In this document: piece by piece, positions 1-8,766 of the stretch
How positions within the stretch are numbered: position 1 is the first letter of the stretch
How the letters are laid out: each line of letters begins with the position of its first letter
Source of the DNA: RGIG5579 sp045543495
Lineage (GTDB): Bacteria; Bacillota; Clostridia; Oscillospirales; SIG627
Assembly: GCA_045543495.1 (NCBI GenBank)
Contig: JAZQMO010000019.1
Location: forward strand, 1-64,000
Direction: 5' to 3'
Length of the DNA stretch: 64,000 nt
Program-made: the position numbers and the translations under genes
The notes under the pieces: model-generated
Seen by the model: only the letters and a program-made list of their open reading frames with translations
The model's database searches: none
What the model was told of the DNA's origin: nothing

Positions 1-1
1 A

Positions 2-844
2 ATTCTTTATCCGTTTATTGCAAAGATCTTCGGCTCTTTTATGAGTAAAGAAGACTTCCTCGATGTAACGGTAAAATTGATCCCCAAGTATCCCACTTTG
101 GATACCTATAAGGCGATCATTACCGAAAACCGTTATTTTGAGGCACTTTGGAATACTACCGTTCTCTCCTTGCTTTGCGCTGTTGTACAGATGGTTACCA
201 CGATGATCATCGGCTATGGCTTTGCAAAGTTCAAATTCAAGGGGAATGGCATCCTGTTCCTTTGTGTAATCTTTACAATGGTTGTACCTCATCAGGCACT
301 GAGACTTGCTATGTATCAGAAGTTCAGATATTTTGATATTTACGGTCTGATCAAACTGATCACCGGTTCTCAGCTCAACCTGATCAACACCTACTGGCCT
401 TTGGCACTCTTCTCCTTCGGTGGTCTTGCGTTCAAGAACGGTCTTTACATCTTCTTGATGAGACAGTTCTTCCGTGGCGTTCCCGACGAATTGGAGGAAG
501 CCGCTTATGTGGACGGCTCCGGTGTATTCAAGACCTTCCTGAGAATTATTGTTCCTCTGTCCGTCCCCATGATGATCACCGTATTCATCTTCGCATTCTC
601 TTGGCAGTGGACCGATGACTTCTATACCACCATGTTCTTTACCAGAACAAGTAACTACCTGATGCCCAACATTGTAACCGTTCCCACCTCGTTGGGAGCA
701 ACGGGCTTCGAGGCAGCGGGAGTTTACAGCTCCGCAATCATCAACACCTGTGCGCTTTTGATCATTCTGCCGCTGGTGATTATGTATTGCTTCTGCCAGA
801 GATACATCGTTCAGGGTATCGAGCGAAGCGGTATCGTAGGTTAA
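2..844 (+). CDS. Carbohydrate ABC transporter permease (MalG/LplC-type), 5' end cut by window
   Basis: This is an inner-membrane permease of a sugar-type ABC importer. The frame is open from base 2 through the first ATG at 41, and the residues before that Met (ILYPFIAKIFGSF) look like membrane-protein sequence, so the true start lies upstream of the window. The visible part has several hydrophobic segments and the permease cytoplasmic EAA loop, here EEAAYVDGSGVFKTFLRIIVPL, which docks on the ATPase. The C-terminus RYIVQGIERSGIVG is typical of MalG-like proteins that end an importer operon. A strong terminator follows directly. No binding protein or ATPase is in view, so the substrate cannot be named. 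Confidence 0.9.
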   Translation: MLYPFIAKIFGSFMSKEDFLDVTVKLIPKYPTLDTYKAIITENRYFEALWNTTVLSLLCAVVQMVTTMIIGYGFAKFKFKGNGILFLCVIFTMVVPHQALRLAMYQKFRYFDIYGLIKLITGSQLNLINTYWPLALFSFGGLAFKNGLYIFLMRQFFRGVPDELEEAAYVDGSGVFKTFLRIIVPLSVPMMITVFIFAFSWQWTDDFYTTMFFTRTSNYLMPNIVTVPTSLGATGFEAAGVYSSAIINTCALLIILPLVIMYCFCQRYIVQGIERSGIVG

Positions 845-849
845 GAATA

Positions 850-881
850 AAAAATGAGCAACGAAAGTTGCTCATTTTTTT
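850..881 (+). terminator. Intrinsic terminator after the ABC permease
   Basis: A 10-bp stem (AATGAGCAAC paired with GTTGCTCATT, GAAA loop) is followed by a run of T. It closes the importer operon. Confidence 0.9.
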
Positions 882-896
882 ATTGACAAATAATCA

Positions 897-936
897 TTGA
901 CAAATAACAGAAAAAGTGATATCATTTTGATATCAC
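897..936 (+). promoter_or_regulatory. Promoter with perfect palindromic operator for the ABC exporter
   Basis: TTGACA (897-902) and TATCAT (920-925) are 17 bp apart. A perfect 9-bp inverted repeat, GTGATATCA-TTT-TGATATCAC (916-936), covers the -10 box, which is the expected position for a repressor site. The TTGACAAATAA string also occurs 14 bp upstream (883). Confidence 0.75.
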
Positions 937-956
937 ATTAAAGAGAGGAAAACCGT

Positions 957-1868
957 ATGTCCTTTGCCATTGAAGTAAAAGACCTGAAAAAATCCTATGG
1001 AGATGTTCGAGCGGTCAAGGAGCTTTCCTTTGCCGTAAAGCGTGGGGAGTTCTTTGCCTTTTTGGGAGAAAACGGAGCAGGGAAGAGCACCGCCATCGGA
1101 ATGATCTGCGGCATTTTGAAGAAGGATGCAGGCTCCGTTCTCATCTGCGGCTTGCCCCCCGAGGAAAACCGAGAGGAAATCGCCCGGTGCCTTGGGGTCG
1201 TCTTTCAAAACAGCGTGCTGGATTCTGCTCTGAGCGTTGAGGACAATTTGCGAAGCCGTGCCGCCCTGTATTCCATTACGGGGAAGGCTTATGCCAAGCG
1301 CCTTGGGGAGCTCACCGAGCTCTTTGACTTAAAAGGGATCCTATCTCGCACGGTGGGAAAGCTTTCCGGCGGGCAGAGAAGGCGGGTGGATATCGCCCGT
1401 GCACTTCTTGCCAAGCCGCAGGTTTTGATCTTAGACGAGCCCACCACAGGCCTTGACCCCCAAACCCGAAAAATGATCTGGAGCGTGATCCATACCCTGC
1501 GCAAGGAAGAAGGGCTCACGGTCTTTTTGACCACCCACTATATGGAGGAGGCGGCTGAGGCCGACCGTGTCTTGATTCTGGAAAGCGGCTTGGTGGCCGC
1601 CGAGGGAAGCCCGTTGGAATTAAAAAATCGCTATACGGGGGATTTTATTACCCTCTACGGTGTTACAAACGAAGAGGCTCTTTCCTTGTCGGAAAAGGCC
1701 GAGCCCGTTCCCGATGGGTGGCGGATCCCCGTGAAGAATACCTCTGAGGCGACCCGCCTCATTGTGGCAAATCCCGCACTGTTTCGGGATTATGAGATCA
1801 CCAAGGGGAAAATGGATGATGTGTTCCTTGCGGTGACGGGCAGAAGAATGAAAGGGGAAGAGGAGTAA
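957..1868 (+). CDS. ABC exporter ATP-binding protein (drug/antibiotic type)
   Basis: This 303-residue ATPase has Walker A GENGAGKST near residue 37, the signature LSGGQRRRVDIARALL near 137, Walker B LILDEPTTGLDP and the switch histidine in TTHYMEEA. The C-terminal extension of about 90 residues matches the DrrA/CcmA-like exporter ATPases. The next gene overlaps it by one base (TAATG) and encodes the membrane partner, so the two form one exporter. RBS GAGAGGA precedes the ATG. The palindrome over its -10 suggests that an unlinked repressor controls it. The exported compound is unknown. Confidence 0.92.
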   Translation: MSFAIEVKDLKKSYGDVRAVKELSFAVKRGEFFAFLGENGAGKSTAIGMICGILKKDAGSVLICGLPPEENREEIARCLGVVFQNSVLDSALSVEDNLRSRAALYSITGKAYAKRLGELTELFDLKGILSRTVGKLSGGQRRRVDIARALLAKPQVLILDEPTTGLDPQTRKMIWSVIHTLRKEEGLTVFLTTHYMEEAAEADRVLILESGLVAAEGSPLELKNRYTGDFITLYGVTNEEALSLSEKAEPVPDGWRIPVKNTSEATRLIVANPALFRDYEITKGKMDDVFLAVTGRRMKGEEE

Positions 1869-2758
1869 TGCTGAAAACCTTGATTTTTCGTAATGTGAAA
1901 ATGTTCTTTCGGGATAAGGGATTGTTTTTCACCTCCCTCATTACCCCTATGATCCTGTTGGTACTGTATATTTCCTTTTTGGGAAACGTCTACCGTGACA
2001 GTATTTCACAGATCTTTTCTCCCTTCGGAGGGCTGGAGGAGGAGCTTTTGGGCGGCTGCGTGGGCGGTCAGCTCATTTCGTCCATTCTTGCGGTGTGCTG
2101 TGTGACGGTGTCCTTCTGCTCCAATTTTCTTATGGTACAGGATAAAATTACGGGAGCGGCCCGTGATTTTTCCATCACGCCCCTCAAGCGAAGCACCTTA
2201 GCCCTGAGCTACTACATCGCTACGGTCATCTCCACCCTGACGGTCTGCCTTGCGGCAACTGCCATTTGCCTTGTTTATCTTTCCTTCGTGGGGTGGTACC
2301 TGTCCCTTTCGGATGTGCTTCTTCTCCTTTTGGATGTGGCGATCCTGGTGCTTTTCGGTACCGTGCTATCCAGCATGATCAATACCTTCCTGTCTACCCA
2401 AGGGCAGATCTCTGCCGTGGGAAGCATCGTCAGCTCCGTGTATGGCTTTCTGTGCGGTGCCTATATGCCCATTTCTCAGTTTTCACCTCTCCTGCAGGAT
2501 GTGCTTTCCTTCCTGCCCGGTACCAGCGGAACCTCTCTTCTCAGAAACCACGCCATGGGCGGCGTCTTTCGTGAAATGCAGGCCAAGAGCTTCCCCGAGG
2601 AGCTGGTAGGAGAATTGAAAAAAATGATGGACTGCCGTATTTTTGTATTGGATCGGGAATTGACCATTCCTGTGATGTATCTGTATTTATCCCTGACGGT
2701 GCTCGTTCTCGTTGCCGTTTACATTGCTATGAACCGAAAAATGGCCAAGGAAAGCTAA
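1868..2758 (+). CDS. ABC-2 type exporter permease
   Basis: This 296-residue protein is the membrane half of the exporter. It has about six hydrophobic segments, starting with one near residues 18-40 after the FRDKGLFFTSLITPMILL element that is typical of ABC-2 permeases. The ATG overlaps the stop codon of the ATPase by one base, which indicates translational coupling. It ends with a transmembrane helix and a short basic tail. A bidirectional hairpin terminator separates it from the convergent pnp gene. Confidence 0.9.
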   Translation: MLKTLIFRNVKMFFRDKGLFFTSLITPMILLVLYISFLGNVYRDSISQIFSPFGGLEEELLGGCVGGQLISSILAVCCVTVSFCSNFLMVQDKITGAARDFSITPLKRSTLALSYYIATVISTLTVCLAATAICLVYLSFVGWYLSLSDVLLLLLDVAILVLFGTVLSSMINTFLSTQGQISAVGSIVSSVYGFLCGAYMPISQFSPLLQDVLSFLPGTSGTSLLRNHAMGGVFREMQAKSFPEELVGELKKMMDCRIFVLDRELTIPVMYLYLSLTVLVLVAVYIAMNRKMAKES

Positions 2759-2768
2759 GAAAAGAAAA

Positions 2769-2799
2769 AAATCCTCCCGAATTTCGGGAGGATTTCATT
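2769..2799. terminator. Bidirectional intrinsic terminator between the ABC permease and pnp
   Basis: The hairpin AAATCCTCCCGAA/TTCGGGAGGATTT has A-rich and T-rich flanks, so it can stop transcription from both sides. Confidence 0.85.
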
Positions 2800-4896
2800 T
2801 TACTCTTCGTCCATTGCATCCTTGCGGGAAAGATTGATTCTGCCCTTGTCGTCGATCTCGATGAGCTTTACCTTCATCTTATCGCCAACCTTGCAAACAT
2901 CCTCTACCTTTTCCACTCTCTTCTTATCCAGCTTGGAAATGTGCACAAGGCCTTCCTTGCCGGGTGCGAATTCCACGAATGCACCAAAGGTCATCAGTCT
3001 GGTTACGGTGCAGTTGTCAAACACCATACCAACCTCGGGCTCGAACACGATGGCATCCACGATCTTCTTGGCAGCATAAGCGCTGTCACGGTTGACTGCG
3101 GAGATGAATACGCTGCCGTCATCCTCAATGTCGATCTTGGCGCCGGTGTCGGCACAGATCTTCTGGATCACCTTACCGCCGGATCCGATCACTTCACGGA
3201 TCTTGTCGGGGTGGATCTTCATGGAGATCATCTTGGGAGCATACTCGCTGACATCTTCTCTGGGAGCGGGGATGGCCTTCAGCATGACCTCATCCAGAAT
3301 GTAGAGACGGGCCTTGTGGGTGGTCTCCAAAGCCTGTTTGATGATCTCGGGAGTCAAGCCGTCGATCTTCAGGTCCATCTGAATGGCGGTGATACCCTCG
3401 TGGGTACCTGCTACCTTAAAGTGCATATCGCCGAAGAAGTCTTCCAAGCCCTGAATGTCGATCATGGTATCCCACTTGTCGCCCTCGGTAATGAGGCCGC
3501 AGGAAATACCGGCTACGGGAGCCTTAATGGGCACACCGGCATCCATCAGGGCAAGAGTAGATCCGCAGATGGAGCCCTGAGAGGTAGAACCGTTGGAAGA
3601 AACGATCTCGGAAACCAAACGAATGGTGTAGGGGAAGTCCTCCAGAGAGGGGAGTACGGGCTCCAGCGCTCTTTCTGCAAGGGCACCGTGGCCGATCTCT
3701 CTTCTGCCGGGGCTTCTGCTTGCCTTGGCTTCACCAACGGAGTAGCCGGGCATATTGTAGTGGTGCATATATCTCTTGGTCTCTTCGGGATCCACACCGT
3801 CCAGCATCTGCTGATCGGAAACGGAGCCGAGGGTAGCAAGGGTCAGCACCTGGGTCTGTCCTCTGGTGAAGAGACCGGAGCCGTGAACACGGGGGATCAG
3901 GCCAACCTCGGAGGCAAGAGGACGGATCTCGTCCATCTTTCTGCCGTCCACTCTCTTCTTCTCATCCAGAAGCCAGCGGCGAACCACAAACTTTTGCAGC
4001 TTGTAAACGCACTCGTTGATCATCAGGCGGGCATCGGGATACTTCTCGTCGAACTCGGCGTAGATCTTCTCGTAAACCACCTGCATTCTCTCATCACGAA
4101 CGGTCTTGTCGTCGGTATCGAGGGCAGCCTTCACATCCTCAATGGCAAACTCCTTGATGGCCTCGAACATATCGTGGTCCACCTCGCAGGAGGGATAGGA
4201 GAATTTGGGCTTGCCGATCTCGGCAACAATATCGTTAATGAAGCGAACCAGCCCCTGAATTTCCTCAAAGGCGGCCATAATGGCACCGAACATATCCTCA
4301 TCGGATACTTCCTTGGCACCTGCCTCGATCATAACCACCTTCTTTTCGCTGGCGGCTACGGTGAGCTCCAGGGTGCTCTTCTCTCTCTGGGCCAGGGTGG
4401 GGTTGATAACGACCTTGCCGTCAACCAAGCCAACGAAGGCACCGCCGATGGGGCCGTTCCAGGGAATGTCCGAAATGGACAGAGCGATGGAAGCACCGAT
4501 CATAGCGGCGATCTCGGGAGAGTTGTCCTGATCCACGGAAAGGGTCAGAAGGGAAATGCAAACATCATTTCTCAGATCCTTGGGGAACAGGGGACGAATG
4601 GGGCGGTCAATGACACGGCTGGTCAGGATCGCCTTGGTAGAGGGTCTTCCTTCTCTTCTGTTGAAGGAGCCGGGAATGCGGCCCACAGAATAGAGTCTCT
4701 CCTCGTAGTCCACAGACAGGGGGAGAAAATCAATTCCGTCTCTGGGGGCTGCGGAGGCAGTGGCATTGGCCAGAATGCAGGTATCGCCGTAGCGAACCAA
4801 GCAAGAGCCGTTTGCCAGCTGGCTGATCTTACCGGTTTCGATGATCAGCGGTCTGCCTGCAAACTCATATTTGAAGATTCTGTGATTTTCAAACAT
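2800..4896 (-). CDS. pnp: Polyribonucleotide nucleotidyltransferase (PNPase)
   Basis: This is the phosphorolytic 3'-5' exoribonuclease of the RNA decay machinery. Its 698 residues match the family length. It has two RNase PH domains (the second with SNGSTSQGSICGSTLALMDAG), then a KH domain (IREVIGSGGKVIQKI) and a C-terminal S1 domain (FVEFAPGKEGLVHISKL). It lies 12 bp after rpsO, the classic rpsO-pnp order, and is probably co-transcribed with it. Several long open frames run antisense to it but are only codon-bias shadows. Confidence 0.98.
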   Translation of the reverse strand: MFENHRIFKYEFAGRPLIIETGKISQLANGSCLVRYGDTCILANATASAAPRDGIDFLPLSVDYEERLYSVGRIPGSFNRREGRPSTKAILTSRVIDRPIRPLFPKDLRNDVCISLLTLSVDQDNSPEIAAMIGASIALSISDIPWNGPIGGAFVGLVDGKVVINPTLAQREKSTLELTVAASEKKVVMIEAGAKEVSDEDMFGAIMAAFEEIQGLVRFINDIVAEIGKPKFSYPSCEVDHDMFEAIKEFAIEDVKAALDTDDKTVRDERMQVVYEKIYAEFDEKYPDARLMINECVYKLQKFVVRRWLLDEKKRVDGRKMDEIRPLASEVGLIPRVHGSGLFTRGQTQVLTLATLGSVSDQQMLDGVDPEETKRYMHHYNMPGYSVGEAKASRSPGRREIGHGALAERALEPVLPSLEDFPYTIRLVSEIVSSNGSTSQGSICGSTLALMDAGVPIKAPVAGISCGLITEGDKWDTMIDIQGLEDFFGDMHFKVAGTHEGITAIQMDLKIDGLTPEIIKQALETTHKARLYILDEVMLKAIPAPREDVSEYAPKMISMKIHPDKIREVIGSGGKVIQKICADTGAKIDIEDDGSVFISAVNRDSAYAAKKIVDAIVFEPEVGMVFDNCTVTRLMTFGAFVEFAPGKEGLVHISKLDKKRVEKVEDVCKVGDKMKVKLIEIDDKGRINLSRKDAMDEE

Positions 4897-4908
4897 AGTC
4901 GGACCGGA

Positions 4909-5181
4909 TTACTTTCTGAGACCGAGCTTCTCGATGATAGCTCTGTAACGGGTAATGTCCTTCTTCTGCAGGTAGTTCAGAAGGTTTCTTCTGTGACCGA
5001 CCATCTTCAGCATACCTCTGCGGGAGTGGTGGTCCTTCTTGTTGGCCTTGAGATGCTCGGTGAGCGTGTTGATTCTCGAGGTCAGGATTGCGATCTGGAC
5101 CTCGGGAGATCCGGTGTCGCCTTCGTGGGTTGCGTAAGTGGTAATGATTTGCTGCTTTTCGTCTTTCAGCATGGTTTTCAC
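4909..5181 (-). CDS. rpsO: 30S ribosomal protein S15
   Basis: This 90-residue protein of the small ribosomal subunit binds 16S rRNA. It has the family hallmarks GDTGSPEVQIAILTSRI and HLKANKKDHHSRRGMLKMVGHRRNLLNYL. It sits directly upstream of pnp behind its own promoter and a structured leader of about 120 nt, where S15 autoregulation is expected. RBS GGAGGTG precedes the ATG. Confidence 0.98.
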   Translation of the reverse strand: MKTMLKDEKQQIITTYATHEGDTGSPEVQIAILTSRINTLTEHLKANKKDHHSRRGMLKMVGHRRNLLNYLQKKDITRYRAIIEKLGLRK

Positions 5182-5306
5182 CTCCGTAAATTCTGATCCT
5201 GTAACCCGGTAAGGGCGGGTGAATGGGCCGCAAGGTCTTGCCTTGGGTCATAAACCCCTTACTGCGCTACGGATTGTAGTGATACTCTGCCTACCACGGG
5301 CAGAGC
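5182..5306 (-). promoter_or_regulatory. rpsO 5' leader, candidate S15 autoregulatory RNA
   Basis: The region between the predicted start point and the rpsO ATG is about 120 nt and can fold. Its first element is a perfect 7-bp hairpin, CTCTGCC/GGCAGAG (around 5285-5306), followed by G/C-rich segments near the RBS. Firmicute rpsO leaders often bind S15. Assignment to a known class needs a covariance model. Confidence 0.5.
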
Positions 5307-5313
5307 AAAGAAA

Positions 5314-5342
5314 ATTTTACCACGGATGAAGAAAAAAGGCAA
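5314..5342 (-). promoter_or_regulatory. rpsO-pnp promoter
   Basis: On the minus strand TTGCCT (5342-5337) and TAAAAT (5319-5314) are separated by 17 bp. Confidence 0.65.
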
Positions 5343-5411
5343 GGGCTTTTTTCAAAAAAATGCGTTTTTCTTCCATATAATAGAGAAAAAATGAAAAAGT
5401 TTACGATTTGC

Positions 5412-5696
5412 TCATTTTTTCCTTCCGCCTCGGAGCCGATTTTTGTATTTTTTCCGCCATCTTTTTTCCTTTCGCATCTCCCGCATACGGCAGAGAAGCT
5501 TTAGAAGCACCATCAGGGCGATCAGGGAGAAAAGAGCGTTCTTTAAGCTGATGCCGCCCGTGAGGGTGAGGGATTTTTCCTCACTGCACCTTCCCGATGC
5601 GGGATTTTGAATTCCCATTCCCAGGGTGATGCGAGGACGAAGGCGGATGGCGCCGAGGGTATTGGCGGCGCAAAGTGCACCTGTTTTCAGATCCAT
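5412..5696 (-). CDS. Small hypothetical protein with one membrane helix
   Basis: I do not recognise this protein. The best start is the ATG at 5696, which has AGAAGGAGAA just upstream, rather than an earlier start at 5771. This gives 94 residues. They include one hydrophobic segment (ALFSLIALMVLLKLLC, about residues 54-69) and a very basic C-terminus (KKYKNRLRGGRKK), so it is probably a single-pass membrane protein with a cytoplasmic tail. It is divergent from spoIIE, which raises the possibility of a sporulation role, but nothing in the sequence proves it. Confidence 0.55.
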   Translation of the reverse strand: MDLKTGALCAANTLGAIRLRPRITLGMGIQNPASGRCSEEKSLTLTGGISLKNALFSLIALMVLLKLLCRMREMRKEKRWRKKYKNRLRGGRKK

Positions 5697-5763
5697 TGTG
5701 TTCTCCTTCTTGTTTTTTTTGTAGTATGCCCCGCTTTGCTTTTTGCTATGTTGCCCTTCCTCT

Positions 5764-5797
5764 TTTGACAAAATCTTCCGTTTTCGGGTGCTACAAT
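5764..5797 (+). promoter_or_regulatory. spoIIE promoter with 21-bp spacer and overlapping Spo0A-like box
   Basis: TTGACA (5765-5770) and TACAAT (5792-5797) are separated by 21 bp, not 17. Spo0A-activated sigma-A promoters such as Bacillus subtilis spoIIE and spoIIG are known for 21-22 bp spacing, with 0A boxes at the -35. Here TTTGACA (5764-5770) differs from the reverse 0A box TTCGACA at one base. The -10 overlaps the first in-frame ATG (5796), so translation must start further downstream. Confidence 0.65.
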
Positions 5798-5831
5798 GAG
5801 AAATACATCAATGAAAAGTGGGGACAAAACA

Positions 5832-8282
5832 ATGGAAAAAGAAAGAAAAGCGGAAGAAAAAAGAGTTTTCACGGCAAAGGGGCTTTTGCAAAAGGCCCTT
5901 CGGCGCTTCCTTTTGGTTTTACAGGGCTTGGGAAAAACGGTGGTGGGTGCCTCACAGGCCTTTTGGCAGGTGCTGGAGGGAGAGAAAAAGCAAAGCAAAA
6001 AAAGCCTTCGTCAGCTTCTTTTGACCTTTGTTGTGGGAATGGGCCTTTTTTTGGGCGGAATGATCCTTTCCTTGGCTCAGTTTCCCCTGAAGGTGTATCC
6101 CGCAGGCTTTGCCCTTCTTTCCTCCCTCGGCCCCGTGGGCAAGAAAAAGAGGGCTTCGGCGGAAACGGCGGGGATCCTTTTGGTGTTCTGCGGCGTGCTG
6201 TTTTCCTGCTTTTTTCTCTCGGAATACGGCCTTTACTATTTGCTTTCCTATATGATCCTGTTCTTTTTGCGGGCGGGGGCCACGGGAGGAAGGTTTGACG
6301 ACAGCGTCCTGAGCCGTGTGACCTTATCGGCCTCGGTGGCGGTGGGAGAGGGGATCCTGCTCAGCTTTCTGCGGCATTTTTCCGTCAATTCCGTGTTTGC
6401 CGCCGTCAGCGCAGGGCTTTTGACCCCTGTTTTCACCTACCTGATCTGCGGCTTTTATATTTATTCCGCCGCCACCTCAGCCGCAGAGGGGACCCAAAGC
6501 CGCAAGCGGGTCTATCTGGAGGCCACGGTATTTACGCTGGAATACCTGTTTTTATTTTCCCTGCGTGAGGTGGAGCTTTTGGGCTTTCGCCTCTCCTTTG
6601 TGCTGGCGGTGATGATCACCCTCTTTTTTTCCCGCACCCGTGGCGCCCTGTACGGTGCGGCGGCGGGAATGATCGGAGGAATGGCCTCCGCTCTCTCGCA
6701 GGCCTCGCCCGCCTTGGCGGTGGGCGGCTTTTTCTCGGGGCTGTTTTTTGAATATTCGGCTCCCGTGGCCATGATGATCGCCTTCGTTTCCTCCTGCGGG
6801 TACTGCATTTATACCGAGGGCTTTTCCTCCTTTGCCCTTGTGACGGCGGATTACCTGTGCGCCACCCTTCTCTTTTTCCCCGTGCTTCGCTTTTTGCCGA
6901 AGCGGGAGGAGGGGATAAAAAGCGTTCCCGGAGAGCTGGTGGGGCGGGAGGGGGTTCGTCTGGCCAAGCGGAAGATCCGCCGCATGAGCGATGCCTTTTC
7001 CTCTTTGTCGGAGGTGTTCTACACCGTGGGGGAGACCATGAAAAAGCCCACCATCACCGAGGTGAGCCGTATGGTTTCGGATGTGTGCAGTCACGTTTGC
7101 AGCCGCTGTGCCCTGTCGGGGATCTGCTGGGGCGAAAAGCAGACCCTCTCTGCCCACGCCACCGCCACCGTTGCCGCCAAGCTTTTGGCCAGCGGAAGGG
7201 TGGAGAAGGAGGATTTCGGCCCGCCCTTTTCGGGGCAGTGCAATCGGGTGGAGACCCTGACGGGAGAGGTGATGACCCGCTTTGCCCATTTGGGCGGGGA
7301 GTATTACAAAAACAACAAGACCATGCTTTTGGCAGGGGAATACAGCGCCGTTTCCCGCTTGTTGAAAAGCACGGCGGGAGTGCTGGATCGGGAATTGGAA
7401 TTCAATCCCGAATTTGAAAAGAGAGCCAAGCGGGTTCTGGAGCGTTTGGGCATCCATCACCGCAGGGTGGCGGTGTTCGGCACGCGGGAAATGAAGATCG
7501 ATGTCTACGGCGTGGCGCTGGAGCGGGTGAATCTTGAGAGCGATGCCATTCCCGCCGCCTTCGGCAAGGAATTTGACTGTGTGTTTGACGATCCCGCCTT
7601 TCTTATGTTTGAGGAGCACGTGGTGATGCGACTGCGGCGCAAACGAAGGATCGCGCTGGAATGTGCCAAAAACGGCAGCTGCAAGCGGGGCGAGGCGGTC
7701 AGCGGCGATTCGTGCCTGTTTTTTGAAACGGATCGGGACTTTTTCTATACCCTCATTTGCGACGGGATGGGCAGCGGCCGTGAGGCGGCCTTCACCAGCC
7801 GCCTGTCCTCCCTTTTCATTGAAAAGCTGATGCATTGCGCCACCCCGAAAAACGTGACGCTGGAAATGCTCAACACCTTTTTAATGGCCAAAACCGATGA
7901 GACCTTTACCACGGTGGATCTTTTGGAGATCGATCTGCTTTCCGCCAAGGCCCATTTCATCAAGGCAGGGGCGGCCCCCTCCTATATCCTGCGCTCGGAT
8001 CGGCTCCATCGCATTGAATCCCGCACGCCCCCTGCGGGGATCCTGACTCGGATGTGCGCCGAGCAAACGGCCTTTTCCCTTCAGGCGGGGGATTTTGTGA
8101 TCCAAATGTCCGACGGGGTGCAAGGGGCGGGGCCCGAGGGAGCGTGGCTTGTGGGTGCTCTGGTGGGAGAGCACTTTGAATCCGCCGCCCAGCTCTGCGA
8201 AAGGATCTTTCATCTGGCGGGAGAGAAGGGAGAGGGAAGTGACGATCTGACCGTATCCGTTGTACGGATTATGAATAGTTGA
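5832..8282 (+). CDS. spoIIE: Stage II sporulation protein E (PP2C phosphatase, activates sigma-F)
   Basis: SpoIIE dephosphorylates SpoIIAA and so releases sigma-F in the forespore. Its 816 residues match the family length. About ten hydrophobic helices fill residues 50-350, a central cytoplasmic region follows, and a PP2C domain ends the protein with the metal-binding motif ICDGMGSGREA and the late SDDLTVSVVRI element. Earlier in-frame ATGs exist at 5796 and 5811. The first lies inside the -10 box, and GTGGGG precedes the ATG at 5832, so I chose 5832. The gene is monocistronic, as in other spore formers. Confidence 0.93.
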   Translation: MEKERKAEEKRVFTAKGLLQKALRRFLLVLQGLGKTVVGASQAFWQVLEGEKKQSKKSLRQLLLTFVVGMGLFLGGMILSLAQFPLKVYPAGFALLSSLGPVGKKKRASAETAGILLVFCGVLFSCFFLSEYGLYYLLSYMILFFLRAGATGGRFDDSVLSRVTLSASVAVGEGILLSFLRHFSVNSVFAAVSAGLLTPVFTYLICGFYIYSAATSAAEGTQSRKRVYLEATVFTLEYLFLFSLREVELLGFRLSFVLAVMITLFFSRTRGALYGAAAGMIGGMASALSQASPALAVGGFFSGLFFEYSAPVAMMIAFVSSCGYCIYTEGFSSFALVTADYLCATLLFFPVLRFLPKREEGIKSVPGELVGREGVRLAKRKIRRMSDAFSSLSEVFYTVGETMKKPTITEVSRMVSDVCSHVCSRCALSGICWGEKQTLSAHATATVAAKLLASGRVEKEDFGPPFSGQCNRVETLTGEVMTRFAHLGGEYYKNNKTMLLAGEYSAVSRLLKSTAGVLDRELEFNPEFEKRAKRVLERLGIHHRRVAVFGTREMKIDVYGVALERVNLESDAIPAAFGKEFDCVFDDPAFLMFEEHVVMRLRRKRRIALECAKNGSCKRGEAVSGDSCLFFETDRDFFYTLICDGMGSGREAAFTSRLSSLFIEKLMHCATPKNVTLEMLNTFLMAKTDETFTTVDLLEIDLLSAKAHFIKAGAAPSYILRSDRLHRIESRTPPAGILTRMCAEQTAFSLQAGDFVIQMSDGVQGAGPEGAWLVGALVGEHFESAAQLCERIFHLAGEKGEGSDDLTVSVVRIMNS

Positions 8283-8315
8283 TGAATAAATTATAGATAA
8301 ATTTTTCCGAAACGA

Positions 8316-8344
8316 TTGACAAAGTCCCCCGATTCGGGCATAAT
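8316..8344 (+). promoter_or_regulatory. Promoter of the small lipoprotein gene
   Basis: TTGACA (8316-8321), a 17-bp spacer and CATAAT (8339-8344). Confidence 0.75.
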
Positions 8345-8375
8345 GGGAGAAGAAAAAAGAAAGGGGAACGAAGAA

Positions 8376-8732
8376 ATGAAGCGATCGCTTGTAGGTTTTT
8401 TTGCCGTGGTATTGCTTTGCTCGCTCTCCCTTTTTGCCTGCTCCTCCCCCGCCGATGGAATCGTGGGCCGTTGGGAGACCGAGATCTCCGATGAGGAATT
8501 GGGAAACGCTATGATGGTCTACCACTTCACCGAAAAGGGAGAAATTTATCTGGAGCAGAGGGAAGGGGACACGGTGCCCTTTTCCATTCCCTTCGGCACT
8601 TGGGAATTGCAGGAGGGAACCATTCGCATCGTCTCCAACGGAGAAGAAAACCGCTTTGCCTTTTCCCTTACGGAAAACAGCCTGACTCTGACTCCCGAGG
8701 ATGGCTCGGAGCTTGTTTTCCGAAGGGTATAA
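8376..8732 (+). CDS. Small lipoprotein with a lipocalin-like beta domain
   Basis: This 118-residue secreted lipoprotein has a signal peptide with lipobox LFAC-SS (Cys about residue 22). The mature part starts with GIVGRWETEIS and runs through alternating beta-strand motifs (YHFTEKGEIYLEQ, FGTWELQEGTIRIV, LTLTPEDGSELVF), which resembles the short one-domain lipocalin-like/DUF5640-type lipoproteins of Clostridia. The start was set at 8376, after AAAGGGGAACG, because the -35 box covers an earlier in-frame ATG. It is monocistronic with its own promoter and terminator. The function is unknown. Confidence 0.75.
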   Translation: MKRSLVGFFAVVLLCSLSLFACSSPADGIVGRWETEISDEELGNAMMVYHFTEKGEIYLEQREGDTVPFSIPFGTWELQEGTIRIVSNGEENRFAFSLTENSLTLTPEDGSELVFRRV

Positions 8733-8766
8733 GCAGTCAAAAAAAGCTTTGAAAACCCGAGAATAT

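Noticed and set aside
2941..5196. 751-codon open frame on the plus strand opposite pnp and rpsO
   Set aside because: It is antisense to two certain genes, is low-complexity (Gly/Leu/Val/His-rich) and has no RBS. Codon bias of pnp explains the open frame.
4889..5251. 120-codon minus-strand frame overlapping rpsO in another frame
   Set aside because: It is an Arg/His/Pro-rich out-of-frame reading of rpsO and its leader.
5796..5831. Longer N-terminus of SpoIIE from the ATG at 5796
   Set aside because: That ATG lies inside the predicted -10 box, so it would not be in the transcript.
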